A stretch of DNA of 64,000 bases from Lawsonibacter hominis (GCF_014287895.1 NZ_JACOPP010000005.1:124001-188000), one strand, 5' to 3'; numbered from the stretch's first letter, positions 7,224-15,743 are shown. Numbers and translations are program-made. The notes: generated by a model not told the origin, from the sequence alone.

Positions 7224-8817
7224 ACTCGGCGGAGGTCTCTGCGGTGTTCAGGCCGTTCAAATAGCGGATGGCCCCCTCCGCGATCCCAAGGGCCACCTTG
7301 TCCTGATAGGCGCCGTCGCACAGCCGGGCAAGCTCCTCGCTGTTGGACATAAAGCCGGTCTCCACCAGCACGGCGCACATCTCGGTCTCCCGCAGCACCA
7401 CGAAGTCGGCGTCCTTGACGCCGCGGTCGATGGCGCCGGTGGCGGCGCACAAAGGCGTCTGGATGGCCTCGGCCAGACGCTTGCCCCGCCCGCTGGAGGG
7501 ATGGTAGTAAGTATAGATGCCCTGAAAGCTGGGCACAGTGCCGGAGGCATTGCAGTGGATGCTGATAAACAGGTCGGCCCCCACCGCATTGGCGATGTCC
7601 GCCCGTTCATAGAGGTCGACCTCCACGTCGCTCTCCCGGGTGAGCACCACGTTGTAACCGGCGGCAACCAAACGGTCCCGCAGCTTAAGCGTCATGGAGA
7701 GGGCCAGGTCCTTCTCCAGAACCTCTGTGCCCGAGGCGTCGGGATAGACCGCTCCGGACCGGGCCCCGCCGTGGCCGGCGTCCAGTACGATGGTGGACTT
7801 GGACGGGTCGATGGGGGCAGACGGGGTAAAATCGGTGTCCTCCCGGTCGCCGTCGGTCAGGAAGGCGGTGACCCGCACGCCGCTGCTCCCCGCCTCTACC
7901 TTCAGGTTTTTGGAGTAAGTGATGCCGCTTTTCAGGTCCAGCACCACCCGTACCGTGTGGGGATAGCCGTAGCCCAGATCGTCCTCATGCTGATAGTAGC
8001 GTACCGCAGTGATCATATCGTTGTCCACCGGGATGGTGACCATACCGGCCTCGCCGGAGTGGAGCACCGCGCCCAGCACATCCACCGCCACGCGGTCTCC
8101 CAGGTCCAGCACCCGGTACTCGGGAACGTGGTCGGTCTCGATGAGCACGGTCTGTGTGTCCGAATCAGAGGAGACTCCGGTGATGTAACCCCGGTCGTCT
8201 CCGCTGGGGACGGGCGGGAGCGCCGGCGTGGGCAAAGGCGTGGGCGTGGGCGACGGTCCCGGAGAGGGCTCCGGCGTCACGGACGCGCCGGGAGAGGTGA
8301 GGATGGCGGTAAAGCTGTCGTTGTCCCAATCCACCGTGGCTCCCAGCTGCTCCGAGACAAAGCGCAGGGGCACCATGGTGCTCTCCAGGCCGTCCCATTT
8401 GACCACGCCTGCGGGCACGCCGCCGGGCAGCTCCACGGTCTGCCCGTTGACCAGGGCGGTGGAGGAGCCCAGAGTAAGCACAATATTCCGACCGGACTCG
8501 AGGATGAGCACCTGCCGGGTATCGGGCACCCAGGTCACCGCTGCGCCCAGCTTTTCCGCGATGAGACGTACCGGCACCAGCGTGCGGCCGTCACTCCCCA
8601 GATACTGGACGAGCGCGGGGACGCCGTCGGGCGCCAGGGGCGCCCCGTCGAGGGTGAGGGTCACCAGATCGGTCTGAGTCAGCGCCCCATACGCGCCGGC
8701 GGCCTCCTCATAAAAATAGACGTCGATCCCTCCCGCGGCCCCTGCCGCCTGAGCAGCCGGGACCAGCAGGGAGAGAAGCATCGACGCAAGCAGCAGGACC
8801 GAAAGACGTTTCCCCAT
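7222..8817 (-). CDS. N-acetylmuramoyl-L-alanine amidase with copper-amine-oxidase-like and AMIN domains
   Basis: A 531-residue exported wall hydrolase that cleaves the amide between MurNAc and the stem peptide. Order: signal peptide (1 to about 25, ending AAQAAG); a copper-amine-oxidase-N-like pair (about 40-175, RTLVPVRLIAEKLGA and MVPLRFVSEQLGA); a Pro/Thr-rich linker; an AMIN-type domain (about 208-325); Amidase_3 (about 340-525). Zn ligands are visible in DAGHGG, the Glu of EVLEKDL and SIHCNA, and the catalytic Glu in LVETGFMSN. The ATG at 8817 has GAAGGGG upstream. It has its own promoter (8982-9010). Role: wall remodelling or spore cortex work. Confidence 0.92.
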   Translation of the reverse strand: MGKRLSVLLLASMLLSLLVPAAQAAGAAGGIDVYFYEEAAGAYGALTQTDLVTLTLDGAPLAPDGVPALVQYLGSDGRTLVPVRLIAEKLGAAVTWVPDTRQVLILESGRNIVLTLGSSTALVNGQTVELPGGVPAGVVKWDGLESTMVPLRFVSEQLGATVDWDNDSFTAILTSPGASVTPEPSPGPSPTPTPLPTPALPPVPSGDDRGYITGVSSDSDTQTVLIETDHVPEYRVLDLGDRVAVDVLGAVLHSGEAGMVTIPVDNDMITAVRYYQHEDDLGYGYPHTVRVVLDLKSGITYSKNLKVEAGSSGVRVTAFLTDGDREDTDFTPSAPIDPSKSTIVLDAGHGGARSGAVYPDASGTEVLEKDLALSMTLKLRDRLVAAGYNVVLTRESDVEVDLYERADIANAVGADLFISIHCNASGTVPSFQGIYTYYHPSSGRGKRLAEAIQTPLCAATGAIDRGVKDADFVVLRETEMCAVLVETGFMSNSEELARLCDGAYQDKVALGIAEGAIRYLNGLNTAETSAE

Positions 8818-8981
8818 GACAGGCTTCCCCTTCTCCAAACGAAATGCCTTTGACCGCAATACGTACGCAGCGCCCCTGGATCTTTGGGGGGCGGTTCCGG
8901 CATAAGCGGTTTGCGCAGGCGCGCGGAAGCCGCGCTTTCTGCGGACCGGCGGCGCTGCCGCCGGTTTCCAGATTAGACATT

Positions 8982-9010
8982 ATTGTAACCGATTCGCCCC
9001 GTGCCGTCAA
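8982..9010 (-). promoter_or_regulatory. Sigma-A promoter of the amidase gene
   Basis: Reading minus: TTGACG (9010-9005), 17-bp spacer, TACAAT (8987-8982). It overlaps the terminator hairpin of the upstream ATPase operon. Confidence 0.65.
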
Positions 9011-9024
9011 TGGCACGGGGCGAA
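8993..9024 (-). terminator. Terminator hairpin of the metal-efflux operon
   Basis: Perfect 13-bp stem TTCGCCCCGTGCC / GGCACGGGGCGAA, 30 nt after the ATPase stop. The T-run is weak. Confidence 0.6.
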
Positions 9025-9054
9025 ATGAGTTGACATAAATTTTGGAAAAGACGG

Positions 9055-10899
9055 TTATTTCCGCTTGAGGGCGCGCATGGCGTTGAGGATGGCGATCACC
9101 GAGACTCCCACGTCAGCAAAGACGGCCTCCCACATGGTGGCCAGGCCCACGGCGCTGAGCACAAGGACCAGGGCCTTGACCGCCAAGGCGAAGAAGATGT
9201 TCTGCCGCACGATGGAGAGGGTGCGCCGGGCAATGGAAATGGCGTCGGAGAGCTTGGAAGGCTTGTCGTCCATCAGCACGACGTCGGCGGCCTCGATGGC
9301 GGCGTCCGAACCCAGACCGCCCATGGCGATGCCGATGTCCGCCCGGGAGAGGACGGGGGCGTCGTTGATGCCGTCTCCCACAAAGGCCAGGGCGCCCTTG
9401 GAGGAGACCTGCTTCAGCAGCGATTCCACCCGGTCCACCTTGTCTGCAGGGAGCAGCTGAGTATGGACCTCGTCCAGACCCAGATCGGCGGCCACGGCTT
9501 CGCCCACGGCCTTGGCATCGCCGGTGAGCATGACGGTTTTGCGTACGCCAAGGGCCTTCAGGGCGGCGACGGCGGCCTTGGCGTCCTCCTTCACCTCGTC
9601 GGAAATGACGATGTGGCCGGCATATATCCCGTCCACCGCCACATGGACGGTGGTACCCACCCGGTGGCAGGGGTGCCACTTCACGCCGAGCTCTTCCATC
9701 AGCTTGTCGTTGCCGGCGCAGACGGGACGCCCGTCCACCACGGCCTTCACGCCCCGGCCGGACAGCTCCTCCACGCCGGAGACCCGGGAGGCGTCGATGT
9801 CCTTGCCGTAGGCCTCCTTCAAAGAGCGGGAGATGGGATGGTCGGAGTAGCATTCCGCCAGGGCCGCCAGCTCCAGCAGCCTGGCTTCCGGAATGTCGTC
9901 GGGATGGATGGCGGTCACATTGAATACGCCCTTGGTCAGCGTGCCGGTCTTATCAAAGACCACGATCTCGGCACGGGCCAGTACTTCCAGATAGTTGCCG
10001 CCTTTGACCAGAATGCCGTCCCGCGAGGCCCCGCCGATGCCGCCGAAGAAGGAGAGGGGCACCGAGATGACCAGAGCGCAGGGGCAGGAGACCACCAGAA
10101 AATTGAGCGCCCGGGTGATGGAGTCGGTCCAGGAGATGGCGGTAAACAGAGGGGGCAGGAACGCCAGCGCCACGGCGGCGAGCACCACGGCGGGCGTGTA
10201 ATAGCGGGCGAATTTGGTGATAAAGTGTTCCGCTTTGGCCTTTTTGCTGCTGGAGTTCTCCACCAGGTCCAGAATCTTGGAGACGGTGGATTCCGCAAAG
10301 GGGCGGGTCACCTGGACCGTCAGCACGCCGGACAGATTCACGCAGCCGGAGATCACGTCGTCCCCGCTCTGCACCTCGCGGGGCAGGGACTCGCCGGTAA
10401 GGGCGGCGGTGTCTACCGTAGAGGAGCCCTCCAGTACTACGCCGTCCAGAGGGATGCGCTCGCCTGCCTTGATGACGATGGCGCTGCCCACCGCCACCTC
10501 CTCCGGGGCCACCTGGATCAAGGCCCCATCCTGTTCTATATTGGCATAATCGGGCCGGATATCCATCAGGGAAGCGATCGACTTGCGGGACTGGGCCACC
10601 GCGTAGCTCTGGAAGAGCTCGCCCACCTGATAGAAGAGCATGACGAAAACGGCCTCCGGGTATTCGCCCACACAGAACGCCCCCACAGTGGCCAGGGCCA
10701 TGAGAAAGTTCTCGTCAAAGACCTGGCCGCGGGCAATGTTGCGCACCGCCCGCCACAGTACGTCCCAGCCGATCACGGCGTAAGGGAGCAGGAAAACCGC
10801 CAGCCGCGCCCAGCCGTTCAGCGGGAGCAGTGCGGCAACCGCCAGCAGGGCCGCGCTGAGGAGAATGCGGGACAGGGTGCGTTTTTGTTTTTTGGACAT
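9055..10899 (-). CDS. Zn/Cd-type heavy-metal P-type ATPase
   Basis: A 614-residue P1B-ATPase exporting divalent metal ions across the membrane. Motifs: actuator ALTGES (166-171), the transmembrane metal site SCPCALV (Cys 272, Cys 274), the phosphorylated Asp 316 in DKTGTLT, SDHP, the TGD loop, and GDGINDAPVLSRADIGIAMG. No N-terminal HMA domain is present; a separate 72-residue HMA protein is encoded 30 nt upstream, so the usual fused domain is split off. CPC plus a SmtB/CadC-type regulator points to Zn, Cd or Pb rather than Cu. The ATG at 10899 has AAGGAGG 9 nt upstream. Confidence 0.93.
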   Translation of the reverse strand: MSKKQKRTLSRILLSAALLAVAALLPLNGWARLAVFLLPYAVIGWDVLWRAVRNIARGQVFDENFLMALATVGAFCVGEYPEAVFVMLFYQVGELFQSYAVAQSRKSIASLMDIRPDYANIEQDGALIQVAPEEVAVGSAIVIKAGERIPLDGVVLEGSSTVDTAALTGESLPREVQSGDDVISGCVNLSGVLTVQVTRPFAESTVSKILDLVENSSSKKAKAEHFITKFARYYTPAVVLAAVALAFLPPLFTAISWTDSITRALNFLVVSCPCALVISVPLSFFGGIGGASRDGILVKGGNYLEVLARAEIVVFDKTGTLTKGVFNVTAIHPDDIPEARLLELAALAECYSDHPISRSLKEAYGKDIDASRVSGVEELSGRGVKAVVDGRPVCAGNDKLMEELGVKWHPCHRVGTTVHVAVDGIYAGHIVISDEVKEDAKAAVAALKALGVRKTVMLTGDAKAVGEAVAADLGLDEVHTQLLPADKVDRVESLLKQVSSKGALAFVGDGINDAPVLSRADIGIAMGGLGSDAAIEAADVVLMDDKPSKLSDAISIARRTLSIVRQNIFFALAVKALVLVLSAVGLATMWEAVFADVGVSVIAILNAMRALKRK

Positions 10900-10929
10900 G
10901 AGGCTGCGCCTCCTTCTCAAATCAAATGA

Positions 10930-11148
10930 TTACAAAACGATGGTGCAGTCAGGCTCCACTTTGCGGCAGACCGTTATCACCTGACGCAGGATCTCGTCGA
11001 AGCGGGCGTCGTCGGCGTCCAGCGTGAGCTTCTGAGCGAGAAAGCTGACGGTGGCGCCATGGACGCCGTCCAGCTTCCGAATGGCCTGCTCCATTTTGGC
11101 GGCGCAGCTGGCGCAGTCCAGATCCAGCAGCTTGAACTGTTTTTTCAT
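10930..11148 (-). CDS. Stand-alone HMA metal-binding protein
   Basis: A 72-residue ferredoxin-like heavy-metal-associated domain. The metal loop is LDCASC, with Cys 12 and Cys 15 at the start of helix 1, followed by AAKMEQAIRKLDGV. Asp-Cys in place of the Met-x-Cys of copper chaperones is typical of Zn/Cd/Pb HMA domains. It probably delivers metal to, or regulates, the ATPase encoded next. The ATG at 11148 has AAGGAG 9 nt upstream. The operon order is arsR-type regulator, HMA, ATPase, with gaps of 64 and 30 nt. Confidence 0.88.
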   Translation of the reverse strand: MKKQFKLLDLDCASCAAKMEQAIRKLDGVHGATVSFLAQKLTLDADDARFDEILRQVITVCRKVEPDCTIVL

Positions 11149-11212
11149 CACAAAAGACTCCTTTTTACAATTGATTTTGAATGGAGCAAACGCGGCGCGT
11201 TTTCGCACGCCG

Positions 11213-11581
11213 TCATTCTGCCACGTGCTCCATCCCCTGGTCCAGAATCGTACGTACGTGGCCGTCAGCCAGGGAATAAAAGACGGTCTTTCCCTCCCGG
11301 CGGTATTTGACCAGCTTGCTTTGCTTCAAGGCCCGGAGCTGGTGCGAGATGGCCGACTGCGTCATGCCCAGCAGCTGCGCGATGTCGCAGACGCACATTT
11401 CCGATTCGAACAGAACGTACAGGATTTTGATGCGGGTGGAGTCGCCGAAAAGCTTGAACAGCTCGGCCAGATCGTACAGGATCTCCTCATCCGGCATGTT
11501 CTGATTGACCTGATCGACGATCTCCTCATGCACGTGCATGTATTCGCAGCGTTCCACATCGCTCTCATTGGCGGAGGACAT
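11213..11581 (-). CDS. ArsR/SmtB-family metal-sensing repressor
   Basis: A 122-residue winged-helix repressor. The HTH core is CVCDIAQLLGMTQSAISHQLRAL. Two metal sites are visible: the alpha5 pattern D106-x-H108-x10-H119-x2-E122, an exact match to the Zn/Co site of SmtB and CzrA, and a CadC-like alpha3N set (Cys 12, His 16/18 with Cys 63/Cys 65). It should release its operator when Zn or Cd binds. The ATG at 11581 has AAAGGAG 8 nt upstream. The gene lies immediately downstream of a matching operator and is first in the efflux operon, so it is self-regulated. Confidence 0.93.
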   Translation of the reverse strand: MSSANESDVERCEYMHVHEEIVDQVNQNMPDEEILYDLAELFKLFGDSTRIKILYVLFESEMCVCDIAQLLGMTQSAISHQLRALKQSKLVKYRREGKTVFYSLADGHVRTILDQGMEHVAE

Positions 11582-11599
11582 GTCAGGCACTCCTTTCTA

Positions 11600-11653
11600 A
11601 ACATATGATTTATTGTTCATATGTTATTATATGCAGGGGAGAGAAAATGTCAA
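11600..11653 (-). promoter_or_regulatory. Consensus promoter plus ArsR/SmtB operator
   Basis: Reading minus: TTGACA (11653-11648), 16-bp spacer, TATAAT (11631-11626), both perfect. Immediately after the -10 lies the dyad AACATATGA / TCATATGTT (11600-11608 and 11617-11625), resembling SmtB/CadC operators. A repressor there would block a very strong promoter. Confidence 0.85.
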
Positions 11654-11721
11654 CCCCCAATTTGCTCTTTGGCAGCGCGATGTGATCGCGGCGTCCTGCC
11701 GTCGGCAGTGCGCCCCGGACA

Positions 11722-11767
11722 GCTTAAAAAGCCGGCGGACGCAGCTGCGTCCGCCGGCTTTTTAAGC
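11722..11767. terminator. 46-bp perfect palindromic bidirectional terminator
   Basis: A perfect palindrome centred at 11744.5 with a GC-rich core and A5/T5 flanks, so it works on either strand. It ends the PAQR gene transcript, and lies upstream of the ArsR promoter. Confidence 0.85.
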
Positions 11768-11770
11768 GCG

Positions 11771-12526
11771 TTAGAAGAGCGCGATCACCCGGTACATCAG
11801 GAAAAAGTGAAATACGGAGCCCGCCAGAATGAACAGGTGGAAAATCTCGTGGCAGCCGAAGCGGCGATTGTTTCGGCCGGGCCATTTAGCCGCATAGAGC
11901 ACGCCGCCCACGGTATAGAGCACGCCGCCGCCCAGAAGCCAGAAGAATCCGGCGGCGGACAGGCTGCGGGACAGGGGCGCCAGGGCCGCTGCGCCCATCC
12001 AGCCCATGAAGATATAGATGCCGGCGGTGAGCCAACGGGGAGCGGTGATCCAGGCCAGGGTAAGGATCAGCCCCGCCAGCGCCAGCCCCCATACCGCGCC
12101 GAACAGGCTCCAGCCCCAAGCCCCCTGCTGCCGCAGGACCACCAGGCACATGGGGGTATAGGTACCGGCGATGAGGAAGTAGATGGAGGCGTGGTCGTAT
12201 TTGCGCAGGCGAATGCGGCCCCTGATGCTGGTATTCAAGCAGTGGTAAAGGGTGCTGGCGGTGTAAAGTCCCACCATGCTCAGACCGTAGATCAAGAAGG
12301 AAACGAGGTGCCAGCCGTCCAATCCCATCCAAATGGAGCGCGCGAACAGCAGGAGCGTGCCTGCCAGGGCAAAAACAGCCCCTGCGCCGTGGGTAATGGC
12401 CGACCAGGGGCGCAGTCCGTCGTAGGGATCCCGGTCTTTTTCCCGAACTCTGCCCCGCCGGGCCTGGGGCTGAATGGGGTAGTAAAGCTGTCCCCGCATC
12501 CGGGGCAGCGCATTTTCCTGGTTCAT
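11771..12526 (-). CDS. Hemolysin III / PAQR-family membrane protein
   Basis: A 251-residue protein with about seven membrane spans of the YqfA/hemolysin III (PAQR-like, CREST) superfamily. The conserved polar residues are in view: THGAGAVF in the first span, STLYHCLN, KYDHASIYFLIAGTYTP and the last-span GCHEIFHLFILAG. These His/Asp residues are thought to form a Zn-dependent amidase-like site in the superfamily; the bacterial role is unsettled and the hemolysin name is historical. The ATG at 12526 has AAGGCGG 8 nt upstream. It is a single gene between two terminators. Confidence 0.9.
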   Translation of the reverse strand: MNQENALPRMRGQLYYPIQPQARRGRVREKDRDPYDGLRPWSAITHGAGAVFALAGTLLLFARSIWMGLDGWHLVSFLIYGLSMVGLYTASTLYHCLNTSIRGRIRLRKYDHASIYFLIAGTYTPMCLVVLRQQGAWGWSLFGAVWGLALAGLILTLAWITAPRWLTAGIYIFMGWMGAAALAPLSRSLSAAGFFWLLGGGVLYTVGGVLYAAKWPGRNNRRFGCHEIFHLFILAGSVFHFFLMYRVIALF

Positions 12527-12692
12527 ACAGATCACCGCCTTATGAGATCAGTATACCACAGATCCTGATAAATAATCAATAGAAACTTTAGATATAATTT
12601 TTAAAATTATATTATGCGGCCATGCGACGGGGGATCGGAGCGGACAGGCGAACGGTATCCCGCGCCCGGTTTCACTAGTATGTCCAGGATTC

Positions 12693-12733
12693 CGGAAAAA
12701 ACGCCCCCCGCTTCCGGCGGAAGCGGGGGGCGT
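12693..12733 (-). terminator. Terminator of infC-rpmI-rplT
   Basis: Stem ACGCCCCCCGCTTCC / GGAAGCGGGGGGCGT followed on the minus strand by T6, directly after rplT. Confidence 0.88.
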
Positions 12734-12744
12734 ATGGAACTGAT

Positions 12745-13101
12745 TCAGGCCAGCTGGGCCTTGGACATCTCGGTCAGGGCGGTAAAAGCGGCCTTGTCGT
12801 TGACGGCCAGTTCGGCCAGCATCTTGCGGTTGATCTCCACGCCGGCCTTCTTCAGGCCGTTCATGAAGGTGGAGTAGTTCATCCCGTTCATCTTGCAGGC
12901 GGCGGAGATGCGGGTGATCCACAGGGAACGGAAGTCGCGCTTTTTCAGGCGGCGGCCGGTGTAGGCGTAGGACAGGGACTTCATGACCTGCTCGTTGGCC
13001 ATCTTGAAGTGCTTGCTCTTGGCGCCCCAGTAGCCCTTCGCCAGCTTCAGGACTTTATTTCTTCTCTTGCGCGTCATCATCGCGCCTTTCACTCTAGCCA
13101 T
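12745..13101 (-). CDS. rplT: 50S ribosomal protein L20
   Basis: 118 residues, full length and highly typical: MARVKGAMMTRKRRNKVLKLAKGYWGAKSKHFK, then GRRLKKRDFRSLWITRI and MNYSTFMNGLKKAGVEINRKMLAELA. It binds 23S rRNA early in 50S assembly, and in many Firmicutes represses its own operon by binding the mRNA leader. It is last in the operon, 39 nt after rpmI. Confidence 0.98.
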   Translation of the reverse strand: MARVKGAMMTRKRRNKVLKLAKGYWGAKSKHFKMANEQVMKSLSYAYTGRRLKKRDFRSLWITRISAACKMNGMNYSTFMNGLKKAGVEINRKMLAELAVNDKAAFTALTEMSKAQLA

Positions 13102-13140
13102 TGTCGATTAGCCTCCTATGTTAATGGTAAAAGATTCAGA

Positions 13141-13344
13141 TTACTTATAGGGAATCATGCGCTTGATGGCGGGCTCGTTGGTCTTGTCCGCATAAGCGCC
13201 GGCGCGGAGGCCTCTCTTGCGCTTGGTATCCTTGCCGTGGCCGTTGAGCAGGTGGGACTTAAAGGCGTGGGCGCGCTTGACCTTGCCGGACTTGGTCAGA
13301 TTGAATCTCTTCTTCGCGCCGCTGTGGGTTTTCAGTTTAGGCAT
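13141..13344 (-). CDS. rpmI: 50S ribosomal protein L35
   Basis: 67 residues, basic, with the typical start MPKLKTHSGAKKRFNLTKSGK and the SHLLNGHGKDTKRKRGLR block. It is the middle gene of the operon, 36 nt after infC. Confidence 0.97.
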   Translation of the reverse strand: MPKLKTHSGAKKRFNLTKSGKVKRAHAFKSHLLNGHGKDTKRKRGLRAGAYADKTNEPAIKRMIPYK

Positions 13345-13380
13345 GGTGGTTGACTCCTTTTCTGTTAAATCAGGGCGGGC

Positions 13381-13911
13381 CTATTTTTTCGCTTCCTTGG
13401 CGATCTTGGGGGAGAGGAAAATGGACATGTGCCGTCCGTCCAGCTTGGGGTCCTTGTCCAGCGCGGCCACCTCGCTGCACTGCTCGGCAAACTTGAGCAG
13501 CAGGCCCCGGCCGATATCGGTGTGGGCCATCTCGCGTCCGCGGAAGCGGACGGTGACCTTGACCCGGTTGCCTTCGGCCAGGAACTTCTGTGCGTTGCGG
13601 AGCTTGACGTTAAAGTCGTTCACGTCGATGCCCGGCGACATGCGGACTTCCTTGATCTCCACGACGTGCTGATTCTTCCGCGCCTCTTTTTCCCGCTTGG
13701 TCTGCTCAAACTTGAACTTTCCATAATCCATGAGCTTGCATACGGGGGGATTCGCGGTGGGCGAGATCTTTACCAGGTCCAAGTTCTGCTCGGCTGCGCG
13801 CTCCAGCGCTTCACGGCTGGACATGATGCCCAGCTGCTCGCCGTCCGCAGAGACCAGGCGGACCTCCTTGTCGCGGATCTCTTCGTTGATCTGATGACCC
13901 TGTTTGCTGAT
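13381..13911 (-). CDS. infC: Translation initiation factor IF-3 (AUC start)
   Basis: 176 residues if translation starts at ATC (13911). The N-domain ISKQGHQINEEIRDKEVRLVSADGEQLGIM, the linker with the basic KFEQTKREKEARKNQ, and the C-domain with VRMSPGIDVNDFNVK and VTVRFRGREMAH are all typical. No ATG lies in frame. The ATC follows GGAGG by 9 nt, and the resulting length is that of the family, whereas the upstream in-frame TTG and GTG codons lie before the ribosome site. A non-AUG start is a known autoregulatory device of infC because IF-3 itself rejects such codons; AUU is the best-studied case. Confidence 0.93.
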   Translation of the reverse strand: MSKQGHQINEEIRDKEVRLVSADGEQLGIMSSREALERAAEQNLDLVKISPTANPPVCKLMDYGKFKFEQTKREKEARKNQHVVEIKEVRMSPGIDVNDFNVKLRNAQKFLAEGNRVKVTVRFRGREMAHTDIGRGLLLKFAEQCSEVAALDKDPKLDGRHMSIFLSPKIAKEAKK

Positions 13912-13948
13912 ACGAAAGCACCTCCAATTCACATGCACGTTTACATAC

Positions 13949-14090
13949 AAAAAACGCGGCTACCATTCCGGTACCCGCATCACACGGCAAGCCGCGCCGA
14001 AAAACCCGGCGCGTTACTGCTCCTGTTGACCTCTTTGCCGACCGGCTGGAGGTGAGGACGGGGGTACCGTTCCTGCTTTATTGTGCGTTG
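13949..14090 (-). promoter_or_regulatory. Leader with terminator/antiterminator (L20-leader-like attenuator)
   Basis: About 175 nt separate the promoter from infC. A terminator-like stem CGCGGC/GCCGCG (13955-13960/13991-13996) is followed on the minus strand by T6. A competing stem pairs 13993-13999 with 14007-14013 and shares bases with it, so only one can form. A long-range 8-bp pairing, 13969-13976 with 14062-14069, is also possible. This agrees with L20-controlled leaders of infC operons in other Firmicutes; binding by L20 is inference. Confidence 0.72.
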
Positions 14091-14092
14091 AC

Positions 14093-14121
14093 AGTATAAC
14101 AGAGCTCCGGCGCCTTGTCAA
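14093..14121 (-). promoter_or_regulatory. Sigma-A promoter of infC-rpmI-rplT
   Basis: Reading minus: TTGACA (14121-14116), 17-bp spacer, TATACT (14098-14093). Confidence 0.85.
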
Positions 14122-14190
14122 TATAAAAATGTACCGGCGCGCGGCGCAGAATGCGATGGCGGCGTTTCCTGCCTCGCCCTGTAAAGGAAG

Positions 14191-14221
14191 TCCGGGGCGG
14201 CCATCCTTGGATGGCCGCCCG
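14191..14221 (-). terminator. Terminator hairpin of the glpK operon
   Basis: GC-rich stem (GGGCGGCCATC and complement, CTTG-type loop) about 12 nt after the glpK stop. The T-run is short. Confidence 0.65.
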
Positions 14222-14232
14222 GAAGATCGTAG

Positions 14233-15717
14233 TCATCGCGCCCAGTCCCGGCTGCGGCCCACGGCCTTATGCCAGCCGGAGAGCAGGGATGCCCGCCGGC
14301 CTGGGTCCATGGCGGGACGAAAAGAGGTGTCACAGATCCACAGCTGCCGCAATTCGTCCAGATCCCGCCACAGCCCGACGGCCAGACCGGCCAGATAAGC
14401 GGCGCCCAGGGCGGTGGTCTCCCGAATCGCGGGGCGGCGCACCGTGCGCTCCAGAATGTCGGCCTGGAACTGCATCAGGAACCGGTCCCGGCTGGCCCCG
14501 CCGTCGGCCCGGAGCTGGTTCAGAGGCAGGCCGGTGTCCGCCTCCATGGCCCGGACCAGATCGTAGACCTGATAGGCGATGGATTCCTGGGCGGCGCGGA
14601 TGATATGCTCCCGCCGTGTGCCCCGGGTCAGGCCGACCAGCGTTCCGCGGGCGTACATATCCCAGTAGGGGGCGCCCAGGCCCGTGAAGGCGGGCACCAG
14701 ATAGACCCCGCCGTTGTCTTCGACCTTTCGGGCGTAATATTCCGCGTCCCGGCTCTCCGTGAAAAAGCGAAGCTCGTCCCGCAGCCACTGGATGACCGCG
14801 CCGCCCACGAAGACGCTGCCTTCCAGGGCGTACTGCACCTTGCCGCCCAGTCCGACGGCGATGGTGGTCAGAAGGCCGTTGCGGCTGACGCAGGGTTCCG
14901 TCCCGGTATTCATCAGCAGAAAGCAGCCGGTGCCGTAAGTGTTTTTGGCATCGCCGGGCGAGAAGCAGGTCTGCCCGAACAGGGCGGCCTGCTGGTCGCC
15001 CGCCATGCCTGCGATGGGGACCCTGGCCCCCTGGATCTCGGTATAGCCGTAGATCTCGCTGGAGGAGCGGACCTGGGGCAGCATGGCGCGGGGAATGTCC
15101 AGCGCCTGGAGCAGGGTGTCGTCCCAGTCCAGCTTGCGGATATCGTAGAGCATGGTGCGGGAGGCGTTGGTGGGGTCGGTGGCGTGAACGGCCCCGCCGG
15201 TGAGCTTCCACAGCAGCCAGGAGTCCACAGTCCCGAAGAGGATATCGCCCCGGCGGGCCTTTTCCCGGGCGCCGTCCACGTGATCCAGCAGCCATTTGAT
15301 CTTGGTAGCGGAAAAGTACGCGTCCGGAAGCAGCCCAGTGGTGGAGCGGATATGCGCCTCCAGGCCTTCCGCCGCCAGCTGGTCCACGAGGTCCGCCGTG
15401 CGGCGGCACTGCCAGACGATGGCGTTGTGGATGGGACGGCCGGTGTGCCGGTCCCACAGCACGGTGGTCTCCCGTTGGTTGGTAATGCCGATGGCGGCGA
15501 GGTCCCCGGCATCCACGCCGGACTGGGCCACCACCTCCATCATGACCGCGTACTGGGAGGACCAGATCTCCATGGCGTCGTGCTCCACCCAGCCCTCCCG
15601 GGGGTAATACTGGGTGAATTCCTTCTGCGAGACGGCCAGGATGTTCTGCGCCCGGTCAAAGAGGATGGCCCGGGAACTGGTAGTGCCCTGATCCAGGGCC
15701 AGAATGTAGTTGCCCAT
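14233..15717 (-). CDS. glpK: Glycerol kinase
   Basis: A 494-residue FGGY-family sugar kinase, phosphorylating glycerol to glycerol 3-phosphate with ATP. The start MGNYILALDQGTTSSRAILFD carries the phosphate-1 motif; GITNQRETTVLWD, PTNASRTMLYDI, AGMAGDQQAALFGQ and RADGGASRDRFLMQFQAD follow family order. Length is usual. The ATG at 15717 has GGGAG upstream at 8 nt. It is the last gene of a hydrolase-galE-glpK run with 20- and 26-nt gaps. No glpF or glpR is nearby, so induction is not evident. Its product feeds the PlsY step elsewhere in this window. Confidence 0.95.
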   Translation of the reverse strand: MGNYILALDQGTTSSRAILFDRAQNILAVSQKEFTQYYPREGWVEHDAMEIWSSQYAVMMEVVAQSGVDAGDLAAIGITNQRETTVLWDRHTGRPIHNAIVWQCRRTADLVDQLAAEGLEAHIRSTTGLLPDAYFSATKIKWLLDHVDGAREKARRGDILFGTVDSWLLWKLTGGAVHATDPTNASRTMLYDIRKLDWDDTLLQALDIPRAMLPQVRSSSEIYGYTEIQGARVPIAGMAGDQQAALFGQTCFSPGDAKNTYGTGCFLLMNTGTEPCVSRNGLLTTIAVGLGGKVQYALEGSVFVGGAVIQWLRDELRFFTESRDAEYYARKVEDNGGVYLVPAFTGLGAPYWDMYARGTLVGLTRGTRREHIIRAAQESIAYQVYDLVRAMEADTGLPLNQLRADGGASRDRFLMQFQADILERTVRRPAIRETTALGAAYLAGLAVGLWRDLDELRQLWICDTSFRPAMDPGRRASLLSGWHKAVGRSRDWAR

Positions 15718-15743
15718 AGCACGGCTCCCTTTATCCCGTTGAC

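Noticed and set aside
9463..10929. A 488-codon plus-strand frame opposite the P-type ATPase
   Set aside because: Antisense of a gene with all P-type ATPase motifs; translation is low-complexity.
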